From the NCBI GenBank assembly GCA_036644375.1, contig JAVXQD010000052.1:1-13516 (forward strand): DNA of 13,516 nucleotides, written 5' to 3'. The stretch is from CALWZE01 sp036644375 (GTDB lineage Bacteria; Bacillota; Clostridia; Oscillospirales; Ruminococcaceae). This document shows, piece after piece, positions 1 through 6,721 of this stretch (position 1 is the stretch's first letter; each line of letters begins with the position of its first letter). The notes beneath the pieces are model-generated. The model searched no databases. It saw nothing but the letters and a program-made list of their open reading frames with translations, and was not told the DNA's origin. Made by a program: the position numbers and the translations under genes.

Positions 1-501
1 GATACATTGATACTTTTCACCCCACGTGTTGCCTTTGAACTCATATATTGAGAGCGCCTCTTGAAGCTTTGGTTTAGGATATGATACTATGTCAAATATC
101 CGAATTACACCGGATAGCGAGAGGTTCACATCTCGTGCCACGCTTGTGAATGAACGCTCATCACGAAGCTTATCGATTACAAATGCTGACAGCCTGTTTG
201 TTATACGATAATATTTCGGCAAGAAATTATTCTCCTCAAAGTATCGTTTGCCGCACTCTTTGCATTTATACCTTCTTTTTCGCAGGATAATATACAAATT
301 CCTGCCGAAGCTCGGGATATCTTTTATTGTCTGGCTTCGGTAATCGTGTACTGCGTTTCTTGTACTTGCACAGCGGGGGCATTTGCATTGTTTTCTTTTC
401 ATATTTCCGAATACTTTGGTTTGCGCTTCTGTCTGCTCGATTTTTGTTATCTCAAAATCTTGCAATCCCAGCATTTCTTCGCTAAAATGTTTGTAGAGCA
501 T
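1..501 (-). CDS. ISL3-family transposase, N-terminal 167 residues (partial)
   Basis: This is the DNA-binding half of an ISL3 transposase, which cuts and pastes its own element. The ATG at 499-501 has a GGAGG ribosome binding site at 508-512 on the same strand. A zinc finger is visible as CPRC at residues 41-44 paired with CKEC at 80-83. It is followed by a helix-turn-helix region around 103-140 (RLSAFVIDKLRDERSFTS) and then the start of the catalytic domain, EFKGNTWGEKYQC. In this family the first DDE aspartate sits in an IDEF motif. Here the matching residues are S-I-Y-E-F, with TAT at the aspartate codon (Tyr153). If the read is correct, the enzyme has lost its first catalytic aspartate and is probably inactive, although the frame is otherwise open to the window edge. 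Confidence 0.88.
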   Translation of the reverse strand, partial: MLYKHFSEEMLGLQDFEITKIEQTEAQTKVFGNMKRKQCKCPRCASTRNAVHDYRSQTIKDIPSFGRNLYIILRKRRYKCKECGKRYFEENNFLPKYYRITNRLSAFVIDKLRDERSFTSVARDVNLSLSGVIRIFDIVSYPKPKLQEALSIYEFKGNTWGEKYQCI

Positions 502-624
502 ATTCAGCCTCCGTTCATGGTGTTTAGCAATTCCATTTTAACGGTTTGGTCGTTTATGCTCTACTTTTTTTGGCTTTTTTATTTGTAGGCTTTATTTCCT
601 CTCCCCAACATTTAGTATAGAGCC
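1..624 (-). mobile_element. ISL3-family insertion sequence, partial (cut by left window edge)
   Basis: Read on the minus strand, the element begins at 624 with GGCTCTATACTAAATG, a GG(C/T)TCT-type tip typical of ISL3 inverted repeats, followed by about 120 nt of leader and then the transposase start at 501. The other end lies outside the window, so the opposite inverted repeat and the 8-bp target duplication expected for this family cannot be checked. The boundary at 624 is inferred from the tip sequence and from its distance to the gene. Confidence 0.75.
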
Positions 625-678
625 ATTAATTTCTTCTGAAGAACTCAATCGTAAATTCTTAAAATATGCAAAACAAGC

Positions 679-706
679 TTGACATTCAGTCCAACGGTGA
701 TATACT
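679..706 (+). promoter_or_regulatory. sigma-A promoter of the regulator-exporter operon
   Basis: TTGACA at 679-684 and TATACT at 701-706 are separated by 16 bp, a near-consensus vegetative promoter. Initiation is expected around 713, inside the inverted repeat that follows. The promoter lies 55 bp inside the DNA next to the ISL3 end, so the operon does not depend on the element for transcription. Confidence 0.75.
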
Positions 707-734
707 CGTAAAGTAAAGCTGACTTTACTTTACG
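707..734. promoter_or_regulatory. Inverted-repeat operator over the transcription start
   Basis: CGTAAAGTAAAG (707-718), a CTGA spacer and CTTTACTTTACG (723-734) form a perfect 12-bp inverted repeat directly after the -10 box. Each arm holds a tandem GTAAA/TTTAC half-site. The repeat has no T-tract and precedes a gene for a small HTH protein, so an autoregulatory operator for that protein is the simplest reading. Confidence 0.65.
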
Positions 735-750
735 GCAGCGAGGTGATATT

Positions 751-945
751 TTGAAAAACAGGCTTACAGAGCTCAGAAAGATGGCTGGTATCAGACAGGA
801 TGAGTTGGCTGATGCACTTGACGTATCAAGGCAAACAGTCATTTCACTTGAAAGTGGCCGCTATAATCCGTCAATTATTCTGGCATTTAAAATCGCAAAA
901 TATTTCAGATTACCAATCGAGGATATTTTCATATACGAGGAGTAG
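751..945 (+). CDS. Small XRE-family HTH transcriptional regulator (YozG-like)
   Basis: A 64-residue single-domain DNA-binding protein. The start is TTG at 751, with AGGTG at 741-745 and 5-nt spacing. The Cro/C1-type helix-turn-helix covers nearly the whole chain: RLTELRKMAGIRQDELA (residues 4-20), then turn and recognition helix VSRQTVISLESGRYNP (25-40), then a hydrophobic dimer helix ILAFKIAKYFRLPIEDIF. This length and pattern match the short YozG-type regulators found beside small membrane proteins and ABC exporters in Firmicutes. It is the first gene of a tight operon (3 nt to the next gene) and sits directly behind a perfect inverted repeat that it probably binds, giving negative autoregulation. 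Its inducer is unknown. Confidence 0.9.
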   Translation: MKNRLTELRKMAGIRQDELADALDVSRQTVISLESGRYNPSIILAFKIAKYFRLPIEDIFIYEE

Positions 946-948
946 AAT

Positions 949-1356
949 ATGAATTTAATTAAACGCAGAAGGATATATTATTTGTGCACGATATTTTTAG
1001 GGCTTCTCCTGGTTGGCATATCGTTCTTTGCAAATACAGACAATGTCTATATCATCGGATTGGGGTGCGGGCTGTGCGGAGGCAGCGGGGCAAAGCTGAT
1101 TCAGCTTCGGAAAATAGCATCTGACCCCGAGAGTGCAAGGCGGTTTAACACAAGGCAAAGCGAAGAGCGGGCGGTTTTTCTTGCAAATAAATCCGGTAAT
1201 ATTATGTATCTGCTGGTGAATTTAGCGGAGTTTACCGCCATTGTTGTGTTCATGTTCATGGGCAATTCTAAAATAATCAATATCCTATCACTGGCCGTGT
1301 TTGTTCAGCTTTTTGTCAGGGCAGGGATAATGTGGTATTTAAACAAAAAGTACTGA
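949..1356 (+). CDS. Small four-helix membrane protein of unknown function
   Basis: A 135-residue integral membrane protein with GAGGAG at 937-942 as its ribosome binding site. Hydrophobic segments lie at about residues 9-27, 32-50, 84-104 and 108-130. A charged loop between the second and third (RKIASDPESARRFNTRQSEERA) is probably cytoplasmic, given the KRRR residues at the N-terminus. A glycine-rich GLGCGLCGGSG stretch falls in the second segment. The SEERAVFLANKSG motif before the third helix recalls small uncharacterised membrane proteins of the DUF2178 kind that accompany short XRE regulators, but I cannot assign the family firmly. Its place between regulator and transporter suggests a sensor, an anti-regulator or a transporter accessory role. 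This is inference. Confidence 0.8.
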   Translation: MNLIKRRRIYYLCTIFLGLLLVGISFFANTDNVYIIGLGCGLCGGSGAKLIQLRKIASDPESARRFNTRQSEERAVFLANKSGNIMYLLVNLAEFTAIVVFMFMGNSKIINILSLAVFVQLFVRAGIMWYLNKKY

Positions 1357-1384
1357 TTTAAAGAAAAAAGTGAGGTAACTTAAA

Positions 1385-2104
1385 GTGTTTCAGGTAAAAA
1401 ATGTCACAAAAAAATATGGCAAGCTGATTGCAAACAGCAATATAAGCCTTGAGGTGAGAGACGGACAGATTGCAATTCTTCTCGGACCGAACGGAGCGGG
1501 AAAATCGACTTTAATAAAATGTATTGCCGGTCTGCTGAGATTTGACGGCAGCATTGAAATTAACGGGTTTGCAAACAAAAGTATTGAGGCAAAGCGCATG
1601 CTCGGATATATACCGGAGCTTCCGGCGGTATATGATCTGCTGACGGTAGGTGAGCATCTTGAATTTATCGCGCGCGCCTATCGCCTTGACAAGGATTGGA
1701 CGGACTTCGGCACAGAGCTGCTGACTCGTTTTGAGCTTATGGAAAAGAAGAACAGCCTTGCCAAGGAGCTGTCAAAGGGAATGCAGCAAAAGCTGTCGGT
1801 CTGCTGTGCGCTGCTGCACAAGCCGAATGTACTCGTGTTTGATGAGCCTATGATCGGGCTTGACCCGCACGCGATAAAAGAGATGAAGGAGCTGTTTCGG
1901 CAGCTGCGTGCCGACGGCTGCTCGGTGCTGATAAGCACTCACATGCTTGACTCGGTCGAGGATTACTGGGATGTGGCGCATATAATGATTCACGGACAGT
2001 TTGCCGCGACAAAGATCAATGGCTCTGATGACGAGGGCAAGAGCCTTGAGGAATTGTTCTTTGACATAACCGAGGGTTCAGACAGAGCGGAGGAGGCAAA
2101 ATGA
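1385..2104 (+). CDS. ABC transporter ATP-binding protein (exporter type)
   Basis: The 239-residue nucleotide-binding subunit that powers the adjacent permease. The start is GTG at 1385, preceded by GTGAGGT at 1370-1376. All core motifs are visible: Walker A GPNGAGKST (34-42), Q-loop region GYIPE with Glu78, signature LSKGMQQ (129-135), Walker B VLVFDEP (149-155), D-loop GLDP (158-161) and switch His186 in STH. The length and the GYIPE and LSKGM variants fit the ABC-2 exporter ATPases (drug, bacteriocin or lipid exporters). The stop overlaps the permease start as ATGA, indicating translational coupling. The substrate cannot be read from the sequence. Confidence 0.95.
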   Translation: MFQVKNVTKKYGKLIANSNISLEVRDGQIAILLGPNGAGKSTLIKCIAGLLRFDGSIEINGFANKSIEAKRMLGYIPELPAVYDLLTVGEHLEFIARAYRLDKDWTDFGTELLTRFELMEKKNSLAKELSKGMQQKLSVCCALLHKPNVLVFDEPMIGLDPHAIKEMKELFRQLRADGCSVLISTHMLDSVEDYWDVAHIMIHGQFAATKINGSDDEGKSLEELFFDITEGSDRAEEAK

Positions 2105-3654
2105 ATGCGCTTAGCTATCTGCTGATTACCCGCTTCAAAAATTCCGTAAAAACTTTTTTTAAATCCCCTGCGCGTGTTATCTTTGTGATTATAATGGCAG
2201 GGCTGTTCGGAATGCTGCTTGTTTCGGGCGGCCGACCGCCTGAACCGTCTTTAGACATGCGCGGTGCACAGGAACTTTATGCATTAGTGTTTGCCTTTTA
2301 TTTTGTGATGTATATTTTGGGCACATGGTCAGGTCTGAGCAACGGAGCAAGCTTTTTTTCGATGGCAGACGTAAACAATGTATTTGTCGCTCCGTTTTCG
2401 CAGAAGCACGTGCTTATCTACGGGCTGATTCGTCAGCTTGGCATGAATTTTTGGATGGCGTTTTTTCTTATCTACCAATATGGCTGGCTGCAAAGTGCAT
2501 ATGGGTTAAGCATCGGAGGACTGTTAGCTATACTGGCGGCCTATATTGTGGTTGTATTTTGTTCTCAGCTTACGGCAATGGGAATTTACGCATGGTCAAG
2601 CAGCAATGACAAGAGAAAAACACTGGTTAAAAGGATAATAGTGATAATATCCGCAGCGGTTTTGGTCTATGCGCTTTTTGACGCGGTCACAGCACAGAAT
2701 AAGCTTGAGGCGGCAATTTCCGGTGCGAACAAGCCGCTGATTGACCTTGTGCCTATTGCCGGATGGATGCGGATGTTTGTCGTCGGAGTAATAGAAAATG
2801 ATGCTGTGGGGATGGTTCTCGGCATGTGTGCCGCATTGCTCTTCGTGGGTGCGTTTGTCACTGTACTCATGAAACTCGATTCCGACTTTTATGAGGATGT
2901 TCTGAGCGCGACCGAGGTGATGCACTCTGCAATTTCCGCCAAAAAAGAGGGACGCGTGGCTGAGTCTATGCCCACGAAAATCAAGGTCGGTAAAATCGGA
3001 CTAACAGGCGGATTTGGCGCGTCTGCCTTTTTTTACAAGCACAGGCTTGAAAGCAGGCGCTCAAAGGTCTTTATCCTTGACACATCCGCGCTGATAATCA
3101 CCGGGTTGACCTGTGTATTTGCATATTTTTTGCGCGATAATGGGATGTTACCCGCATTTATGTTCAGCGTATATATTATGTTTTTCAGCTCGTACACCGG
3201 AAGGTGGGTAAAGGAGCTGACTTTCCCATATGTGTATATGACACCCGAAAGTCCATTTAAAAAGCTGATAATGCTGTGCGGAGAGACAATTTTAAAAAAT
3301 GCGGGCGAGTCACTGCTTGTATTTGTGCTTGTCGGAATAATCACAAAGGCATCGATTGGTGAAATTTTAGCATGTGCACTTGCGAGATTTTGTTTTTCGC
3401 TGCTGTTTATTGCGTCAAATGTCCTCACCGACCGCCTGTTTGGCGGCATTCCCGGAAAGGGTATGCAGGTTATGTTCTTCTTTTTGGTAATGCTGATTTT
3501 AGCGCTGCCCGGTATTGTCGGAGCAGCAGTTGCCGGAATGCTCACGTGTTTTGCCGTGGGTCTGTTGGCAATGTCGCTGTGGCTTGTGGCTGTATCCGGC
3601 GCCGTGCTGTTTCTCTGCCGCGGTATTTTGAATATCGCGGAGCTTAATGGCTGA
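2101..3654 (+). CDS. ABC exporter permease
   Basis: A 517-residue polytopic membrane protein that forms the channel for the preceding ATPase. The ATG overlaps the ATPase stop by 4 nt and has a strong GGAGGAGG-like site. A basic N-terminus (TRFKNSVKTFFKSPAR) leads into hydrophobic segments at about 25-43, 62-78, 105-128, 138-165, 177-195 and 233-257. A long charged loop follows (259-322, ending KHRLESRRSK), and then a second hydrophobic half to the end (about 323-510). This two-halves layout with FYKHRLESRR before the second half resembles the Firmicutes 'putative ABC exporter' permeases. Having both halves in one chain means a single gene could supply the whole transmembrane unit. No substrate is evident. 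Confidence 0.88.
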   Translation: MNALSYLLITRFKNSVKTFFKSPARVIFVIIMAGLFGMLLVSGGRPPEPSLDMRGAQELYALVFAFYFVMYILGTWSGLSNGASFFSMADVNNVFVAPFSQKHVLIYGLIRQLGMNFWMAFFLIYQYGWLQSAYGLSIGGLLAILAAYIVVVFCSQLTAMGIYAWSSSNDKRKTLVKRIIVIISAAVLVYALFDAVTAQNKLEAAISGANKPLIDLVPIAGWMRMFVVGVIENDAVGMVLGMCAALLFVGAFVTVLMKLDSDFYEDVLSATEVMHSAISAKKEGRVAESMPTKIKVGKIGLTGGFGASAFFYKHRLESRRSKVFILDTSALIITGLTCVFAYFLRDNGMLPAFMFSVYIMFFSSYTGRWVKELTFPYVYMTPESPFKKLIMLCGETILKNAGESLLVFVLVGIITKASIGEILACALARFCFSLLFIASNVLTDRLFGGIPGKGMQVMFFFLVMLILALPGIVGAAVAGMLTCFAVGLLAMSLWLVAVSGAVLFLCRGILNIAELNG

Positions 3655-3725
3655 TTAGAGCTTTGAACAATCGCATCGGCTTCGGCATATTGTGGGTTAA
3701 TCAACAAGCTGAAGGGGAGATTGTT

Positions 3726-4388
3726 TTGGCAATTATATATGTGTTTAACGACAATGACGGCGGAATAGAAAAATACACGAGAGCGCCCTCCGATCCAATG
3801 CCGTACAATATAGGCGGGACGCTTAAGGTCTCCGAGTTTATGGGGACAAATGCGGTTGGGTGGACCGATACAAACACCATGAATGCATGGAATACATTCC
3901 GGAGCTTTTACGGTAAGCCTGTCCAAGTGAGCTATGCCTATCTTAAGGTTTCACAGGAACTTGCCCCGCTTGTAAAAACAGTTCAGCACTTTGCGGGTAC
4001 GGCGTTTGCTGTCGGAGGCGATCTCACTGCTCAGGGCAGACAGGAGCTGTATGATGACGCGGTGGAAAGTGATGCATTCAGCGTGGTCCAGACATACGAC
4101 GGGATTGCGCCTCATGTGTATTTTGACAGCAGATATTTGCCGTCGGACTATTTCGTGACGTTCGGTCTGCCTGTCTGCTCAAGGGGCAGAAAGGGGAACT
4201 ACTGTCAAACGATACAGGATATTTTGATAGCCTCAGGGTATAATCCGGGAGAGGCAGATGGCATATTCGGGCAAAATACCGAGGCGGCGGTAAGGAAGTT
4301 CCAGAGTGACAGGCTGCTCACAGACAGCGGAATAGTCGGTCTGATCGAATGGAATTCCCTATTCAACTATGATGGTGTGGTTGTTTAA
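3726..4388 (+). CDS. Peptidoglycan-binding protein with degenerate M15-peptidase-like domain
   Basis: A 220-residue protein. I start it at TTG 3726 because AAGGGGAG at 3712-3719 sits 6 nt upstream; an earlier in-frame TTG at 3663 has no good site. The C-terminal part (about 150-213) is a PG_binding_1 repeat: NYCQTIQDILIASGYNPGEADG, with IFGQNTEAAVRKFQSD and a final L..WNSLF. Residues 66-136 follow the M15 (D-Ala-D-Ala carboxypeptidase) pattern: HFAGTAFA at 88-95 matches HxxGxAxD, and HVYFDSR at 130-136 matches HVDxR. The zinc-ligand Asp is Ala95, and the second motif carries Tyr where Asp is usual, so catalysis is doubtful. There is no obvious signal peptide. It lies 71 nt after the exporter permease with no terminator between, so it is probably co-transcribed. 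Confidence 0.8.
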   Translation: MAIIYVFNDNDGGIEKYTRAPSDPMPYNIGGTLKVSEFMGTNAVGWTDTNTMNAWNTFRSFYGKPVQVSYAYLKVSQELAPLVKTVQHFAGTAFAVGGDLTAQGRQELYDDAVESDAFSVVQTYDGIAPHVYFDSRYLPSDYFVTFGLPVCSRGRKGNYCQTIQDILIASGYNPGEADGIFGQNTEAAVRKFQSDRLLTDSGIVGLIEWNSLFNYDGVVV

Positions 4389-4493
4389 ATACAGCAATGC
4401 GTGCCATGCAAGTCAGAAATATCTAAAAGGCATAGCTCCCGGCGGGAAATCGGCATTTGATAGAAATCGAGCAAAACCGCAGCTCTGAAAATA

Positions 4494-4533
4494 AAAATCC
4501 TCAGGCCTATGAAAAAGGCTTGAGGATTTTTTT
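4494..4533. terminator. Bidirectional rho-independent terminator
   Basis: AAAATCCTCAGGCC (4494-4507) pairs with GGCTTGAGGATTTT (4517-4530) over 14 bp with one G-T wobble and a 9-nt loop. A T-run follows on the plus strand and a T-rich stretch (GGATTTTTATTTT) on the minus strand. It sits between convergent genes and should end transcripts from both sides. Confidence 0.92.
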
Positions 4534-4584
4534 AGCAGTGCGATTATGACCTGTTTACAGGGAACAGAGCTGCGGCATGTGTGC

Positions 4585-5760
4585 TCAGTCCACTTCGAAA
4601 ACAACAAGTGCACTGTTGCGCTCATCAGAGCGATAGAGGGAGTAGGTATCTCCGAGACGGGTTGAATAGCCCTTGTATTTCAACTCTTTGTTGACCGACT
4701 CAATGACCTTTCCGATCGAATCCGCACTGTCGCAAACGGCTTTGTAATCCGCTTCGTCGGCAACTCTGAATTCAATGAAATAAATGTCTTTGTCAACATT
4801 TGCAATGACTGTCTCGACTACTTTATCAAAGATATCCTCAAACAGATTACCTTCAAGTCCGAGTTTTTTAAAGTATCCGTAGCTCTCGGGACAGGTGGGC
4901 ACTGCGGCTTTGTTGTCTGTCTTGTGGTCGATTGCAATATCCTCGTCACCGAGTAAAAAATAGTTATATGAAACAATGTCGGAATCGTGTGCCTTGTCGC
5001 TCTGCTCGGCATCGCGGTCATCCCATGTAATATCCAGATGATAGTACTTTCCGTCGATGCTGACGACGTTCCATGCATGACCCTCATCCTGCTTTGCGGT
5101 TGTGCCGGTTCCCTCAACATATTCGTTCGCGATTCCCATTTTGTTCAAAATGAGCTGAGTCGCATGGGCATAGCCGTCACACACCGCCTGCTGTGCGACA
5201 AGCGCGCCATATGCGGTATGTACCTGTTGAGTTGACTGTTCGTCATATTTGCAATTTTTTATAAGATAATCATGGACAAATAAAACCTTGTCATATTCGG
5301 TTTCCGCACCGGCCTCGGCAGCAAGTGAGACAATTTTGTCAAGCGCAGCATTTATCTCCGCCGACTTGGTTTCGGTATCCGCCTTATCGTAAATATATCT
5401 GGGTGCCACTATAAATCCGTTGTCCTGCGAGCGCACATCCCATGACCAGTCAACCCAAAAAAGCTCCGGTGAATCGCTCATTATGTACCACAGAACATCT
5501 CGTACATCCTCCTCGCCATAGGAAAATCGGCGAACCAGAATTTCGTCCTCGTGGTTGATAAGACCGGTCTTTATGACATCGTACAGCTCTTTGTTTTCAG
5601 CGCTCAGGGTTTCGCGGTTGGCACCCTGCTGCTTGACAATTGAAGCGGCATAGGGGTGCTCAATGGATTTTGCAATATCGGGGATGCTCTGTGTCGGAAC
5701 TATCTGCCCAAAAAAGAAAACAGCTGCGGCCGCAAGAATTACAGCGATAAATTTATTCAT
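4585..5760 (-). CDS. Secreted transglutaminase-like cysteine protein
   Basis: A 391-residue exported protein with a transglutaminase-like (papain-fold) domain. I choose the ATG at 5758-5760 because GAGGTG at 5769-5774 is 8 nt upstream; the ATG two codons earlier would leave only 2 nt. The N-terminus, NKFIAVILAAAAVFFFGQIVP, is a signal peptide or membrane anchor. The catalytic triad is complete: Cys194 in QAVCDGYA, His228 in EGHAWNVV and Asp243 in YHLDITWDD. An N-terminal region of about 150 residues (with DVLWYIMSDSPELFWVDWSW) and a C-terminal region of about 100 residues have no clear assignment. Such proteins in Clostridia usually act at the cell surface as proteases or peptide cross-linkers; the reaction here is not known. 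A structured leader lies upstream. Confidence 0.9.
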   Translation of the reverse strand: MNKFIAVILAAAAVFFFGQIVPTQSIPDIAKSIEHPYAASIVKQQGANRETLSAENKELYDVIKTGLINHEDEILVRRFSYGEEDVRDVLWYIMSDSPELFWVDWSWDVRSQDNGFIVAPRYIYDKADTETKSAEINAALDKIVSLAAEAGAETEYDKVLFVHDYLIKNCKYDEQSTQQVHTAYGALVAQQAVCDGYAHATQLILNKMGIANEYVEGTGTTAKQDEGHAWNVVSIDGKYYHLDITWDDRDAEQSDKAHDSDIVSYNYFLLGDEDIAIDHKTDNKAAVPTCPESYGYFKKLGLEGNLFEDIFDKVVETVIANVDKDIYFIEFRVADEADYKAVCDSADSIGKVIESVNKELKYKGYSTRLGDTYSLYRSDERNSALVVFEVD

Positions 5761-5794
5761 AATCATTCACCTCTGAGTTACATAAAATATCAGT

Positions 5795-5833
5795 AAAAAA
5801 AGCCGCAAAACAGGCTGTTGAGATACAGGCGGC
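5795..5833 (-). terminator. Terminator-like hairpin in the leader of the transglutaminase gene
   Basis: On the minus strand, GCCGC (5833-5829) pairs with GCGGC (5806-5802), with an inner CTGT/ACAG pairing, followed by seven T residues (5801-5795). The outer stem is only 5 bp, so strength is uncertain. It lies about 20 nt upstream of the ribosome binding site, where it could act as an attenuator. Confidence 0.5.
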
Positions 5834-5930
5834 AACAGAGCGCAAGTGGCACAAAAATTCTGTGCTAATGCGTGCTGCAGGTGTGAGCTTACGCTTAGAG
5901 CGCAGTGACATAAGCAAGCGGTACTATTAG
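5795..5930 (-). ncRNA. Structured 5' leader of the transglutaminase gene (candidate cis-regulatory RNA)
   Basis: Read on the minus strand, three hairpins follow one another. The first starts near the expected transcript end: GCTT-GCTTA (5919 to 5911) pairs with TAAGC-GT-AAGC (5897 to 5887), nine pairs with a 2-nt bulge. The second is a long interrupted stem, 5877 to 5836, built from CAG/CTG, CGCA/TGCG and GCACAGA/TTTGTGC around a 3-nt loop. The third is a GCCGC/GCGGC stem with a T-run, then about 20 nt to the ribosome binding site. No known riboswitch consensus was recognised. The layout (folded domain, terminator, gene) is that of a riboswitch or attenuator; a free small RNA is the alternative. 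Confidence 0.4.
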
Positions 5931-5936
5931 GTATGC

Positions 5937-5942
5937 ATTATA
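5937..5942 (-). promoter_or_regulatory. Candidate -10 box for the transglutaminase transcript
   Basis: A perfect TATAAT on the minus strand puts the start near 5930, about 10 nt before the first leader hairpin. The -35 region is poor (no TTGACA-like hexamer at 16-18 bp), so an activator or another sigma factor may be needed. Confidence 0.4.
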
Positions 5943-6018
5943 ATAAGCGATATTTATTTAAGTTTACAGTTTTTTGACTCATGTTGCAACCAATATGGAC
6001 AAAATATATTTTTGACCT

Positions 6019-6048
6019 GAATAACTGAGCAGGAAAATCCAAATAATA
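6019..6048 (+). promoter_or_regulatory. Candidate sigma-G promoter of spoVT
   Basis: GAATA at 6019-6023 fits the sigma-G -35 pattern GHATR. After 18 bp, AATAATA at 6042-6048 matches CATWHTA with one mismatch. In Bacillus subtilis, spoVT is transcribed by sigma-G in the forespore, so a promoter of this kind is expected here. Confidence 0.45.
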
Positions 6049-6080
6049 CTAATGATAAAGCAAATTTTGGAGGGATAAAA

Positions 6081-6620
6081 TTGAAGGCAACAGGAATAGT
6101 CAGAAGAATTGATGATTTGGGGCGTGTGGTGATTCCAAAAGAAATAAGACGCACGATGAGGATAGGAAACGGAGCACAGCTTGAGATATTCACCGATGAT
6201 GAGGGTGAGGTTGTATTTAAAAAATACTCGCCGCTGGCAGAGCTGTCAAAAATCGCGCAAAGCTATGCTTTTGTTCTTGGAAAAAGCATGAAAGCCATGG
6301 TTGCAATATGCGACACAGAGCATATAATTGCAGTGTCGGGCGGCACAAAAAAGGATATATGCGGGGCGCATATCGGAGATGAGGTTGAGAGCGCACTAAG
6401 GCTTCGAAAGGTAACGACATTGCCTGAAAATGCAAAGCGCATAGGTGACGGAGACCTGACAATTACTGCGGTCAGTCCGATTATAGCGCAAAGTGAAGTT
6501 CTTGGCGGAATATTGCTTATGCAAACAAGGGCTTCGGCTAAGACAGATATGCCGGACAAAACTGATATTGCGGTCATAGCTATGGCGAGCAACCTGATTG
6601 CTCTGCAATTTGAGAACTGA
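6081..6620 (+). CDS. spoVT: Stage V sporulation protein T, forespore transcription regulator
   Basis: SpoVT is the AbrB-type regulator that adjusts sigma-G-dependent genes in the developing spore. The chain has 179 residues (178 in B. subtilis). The start is TTG at 6081, with GGAGGG at 6069-6074 and 6-nt spacing. The N-terminal swapped-hairpin DNA-binding domain is almost identical to the family: MKATGIVRRIDDLGRVVIPK, then EIRRTMRI (to residue 28). A GAF-like sensory domain follows (about 56-178), including ICDTEHIIAVSGGTKKD, which matches the B. subtilis ICD..YIAVSG.SKKD region. The C-terminal half is more diverged, as is usual. The gene is monocistronic, divergent from the transglutaminase gene and convergent with the next minus-strand gene. 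Confidence 0.97.
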   Translation: MKATGIVRRIDDLGRVVIPKEIRRTMRIGNGAQLEIFTDDEGEVVFKKYSPLAELSKIAQSYAFVLGKSMKAMVAICDTEHIIAVSGGTKKDICGAHIGDEVESALRLRKVTTLPENAKRIGDGDLTITAVSPIIAQSEVLGGILLMQTRASAKTDMPDKTDIAVIAMASNLIALQFEN

Positions 6621-6681
6621 TCGATTACAAAGCAACGGCCGGTTCAAAGCCTTCACAGCGCCTATAAAACAATTAAACAAA

Positions 6682-6712
6682 AGCCGCCGATGCTATTAGG
6701 CATTCGGCGGCT
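6682..6712. terminator. Terminator between convergent spoVT and the minus-strand block
   Basis: AGCCGCCGATGC (6682-6693) pairs with GCATTCGGCGGCT (6700-6712) with one bulged T and a 6-nt TATTAG loop. On the minus strand it is followed by TTTTGTTTAATTGTTTT, and on the plus strand by TGTGTTTT. It works best for the minus-strand gene that ends at 6722 and probably also for spoVT. Confidence 0.85.
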
Positions 6713-6721
6713 GTGTTTTGC

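Noticed and set aside
346..588. Plus-strand open frame of 80 codons at the left edge
   Set aside because: It is antisense to the ISL3 transposase N-terminus, which has a zinc finger and ribosome binding site on the other strand; the plus-strand frame has neither.
1607..1621. Glu instead of Gln in the ABC ATPase Q-loop (GYIPE)
   Set aside because: Glu or similar at this place is common in ABC-2 exporter ATPases, so it is not a sign of inactivation.
3033..3926. Long minus-strand open frame (297 codons) across the permease end
   Set aside because: It runs antisense to the ABC permease and the start of the next gene, has no domain I recognise and a composition typical of an antisense shadow.
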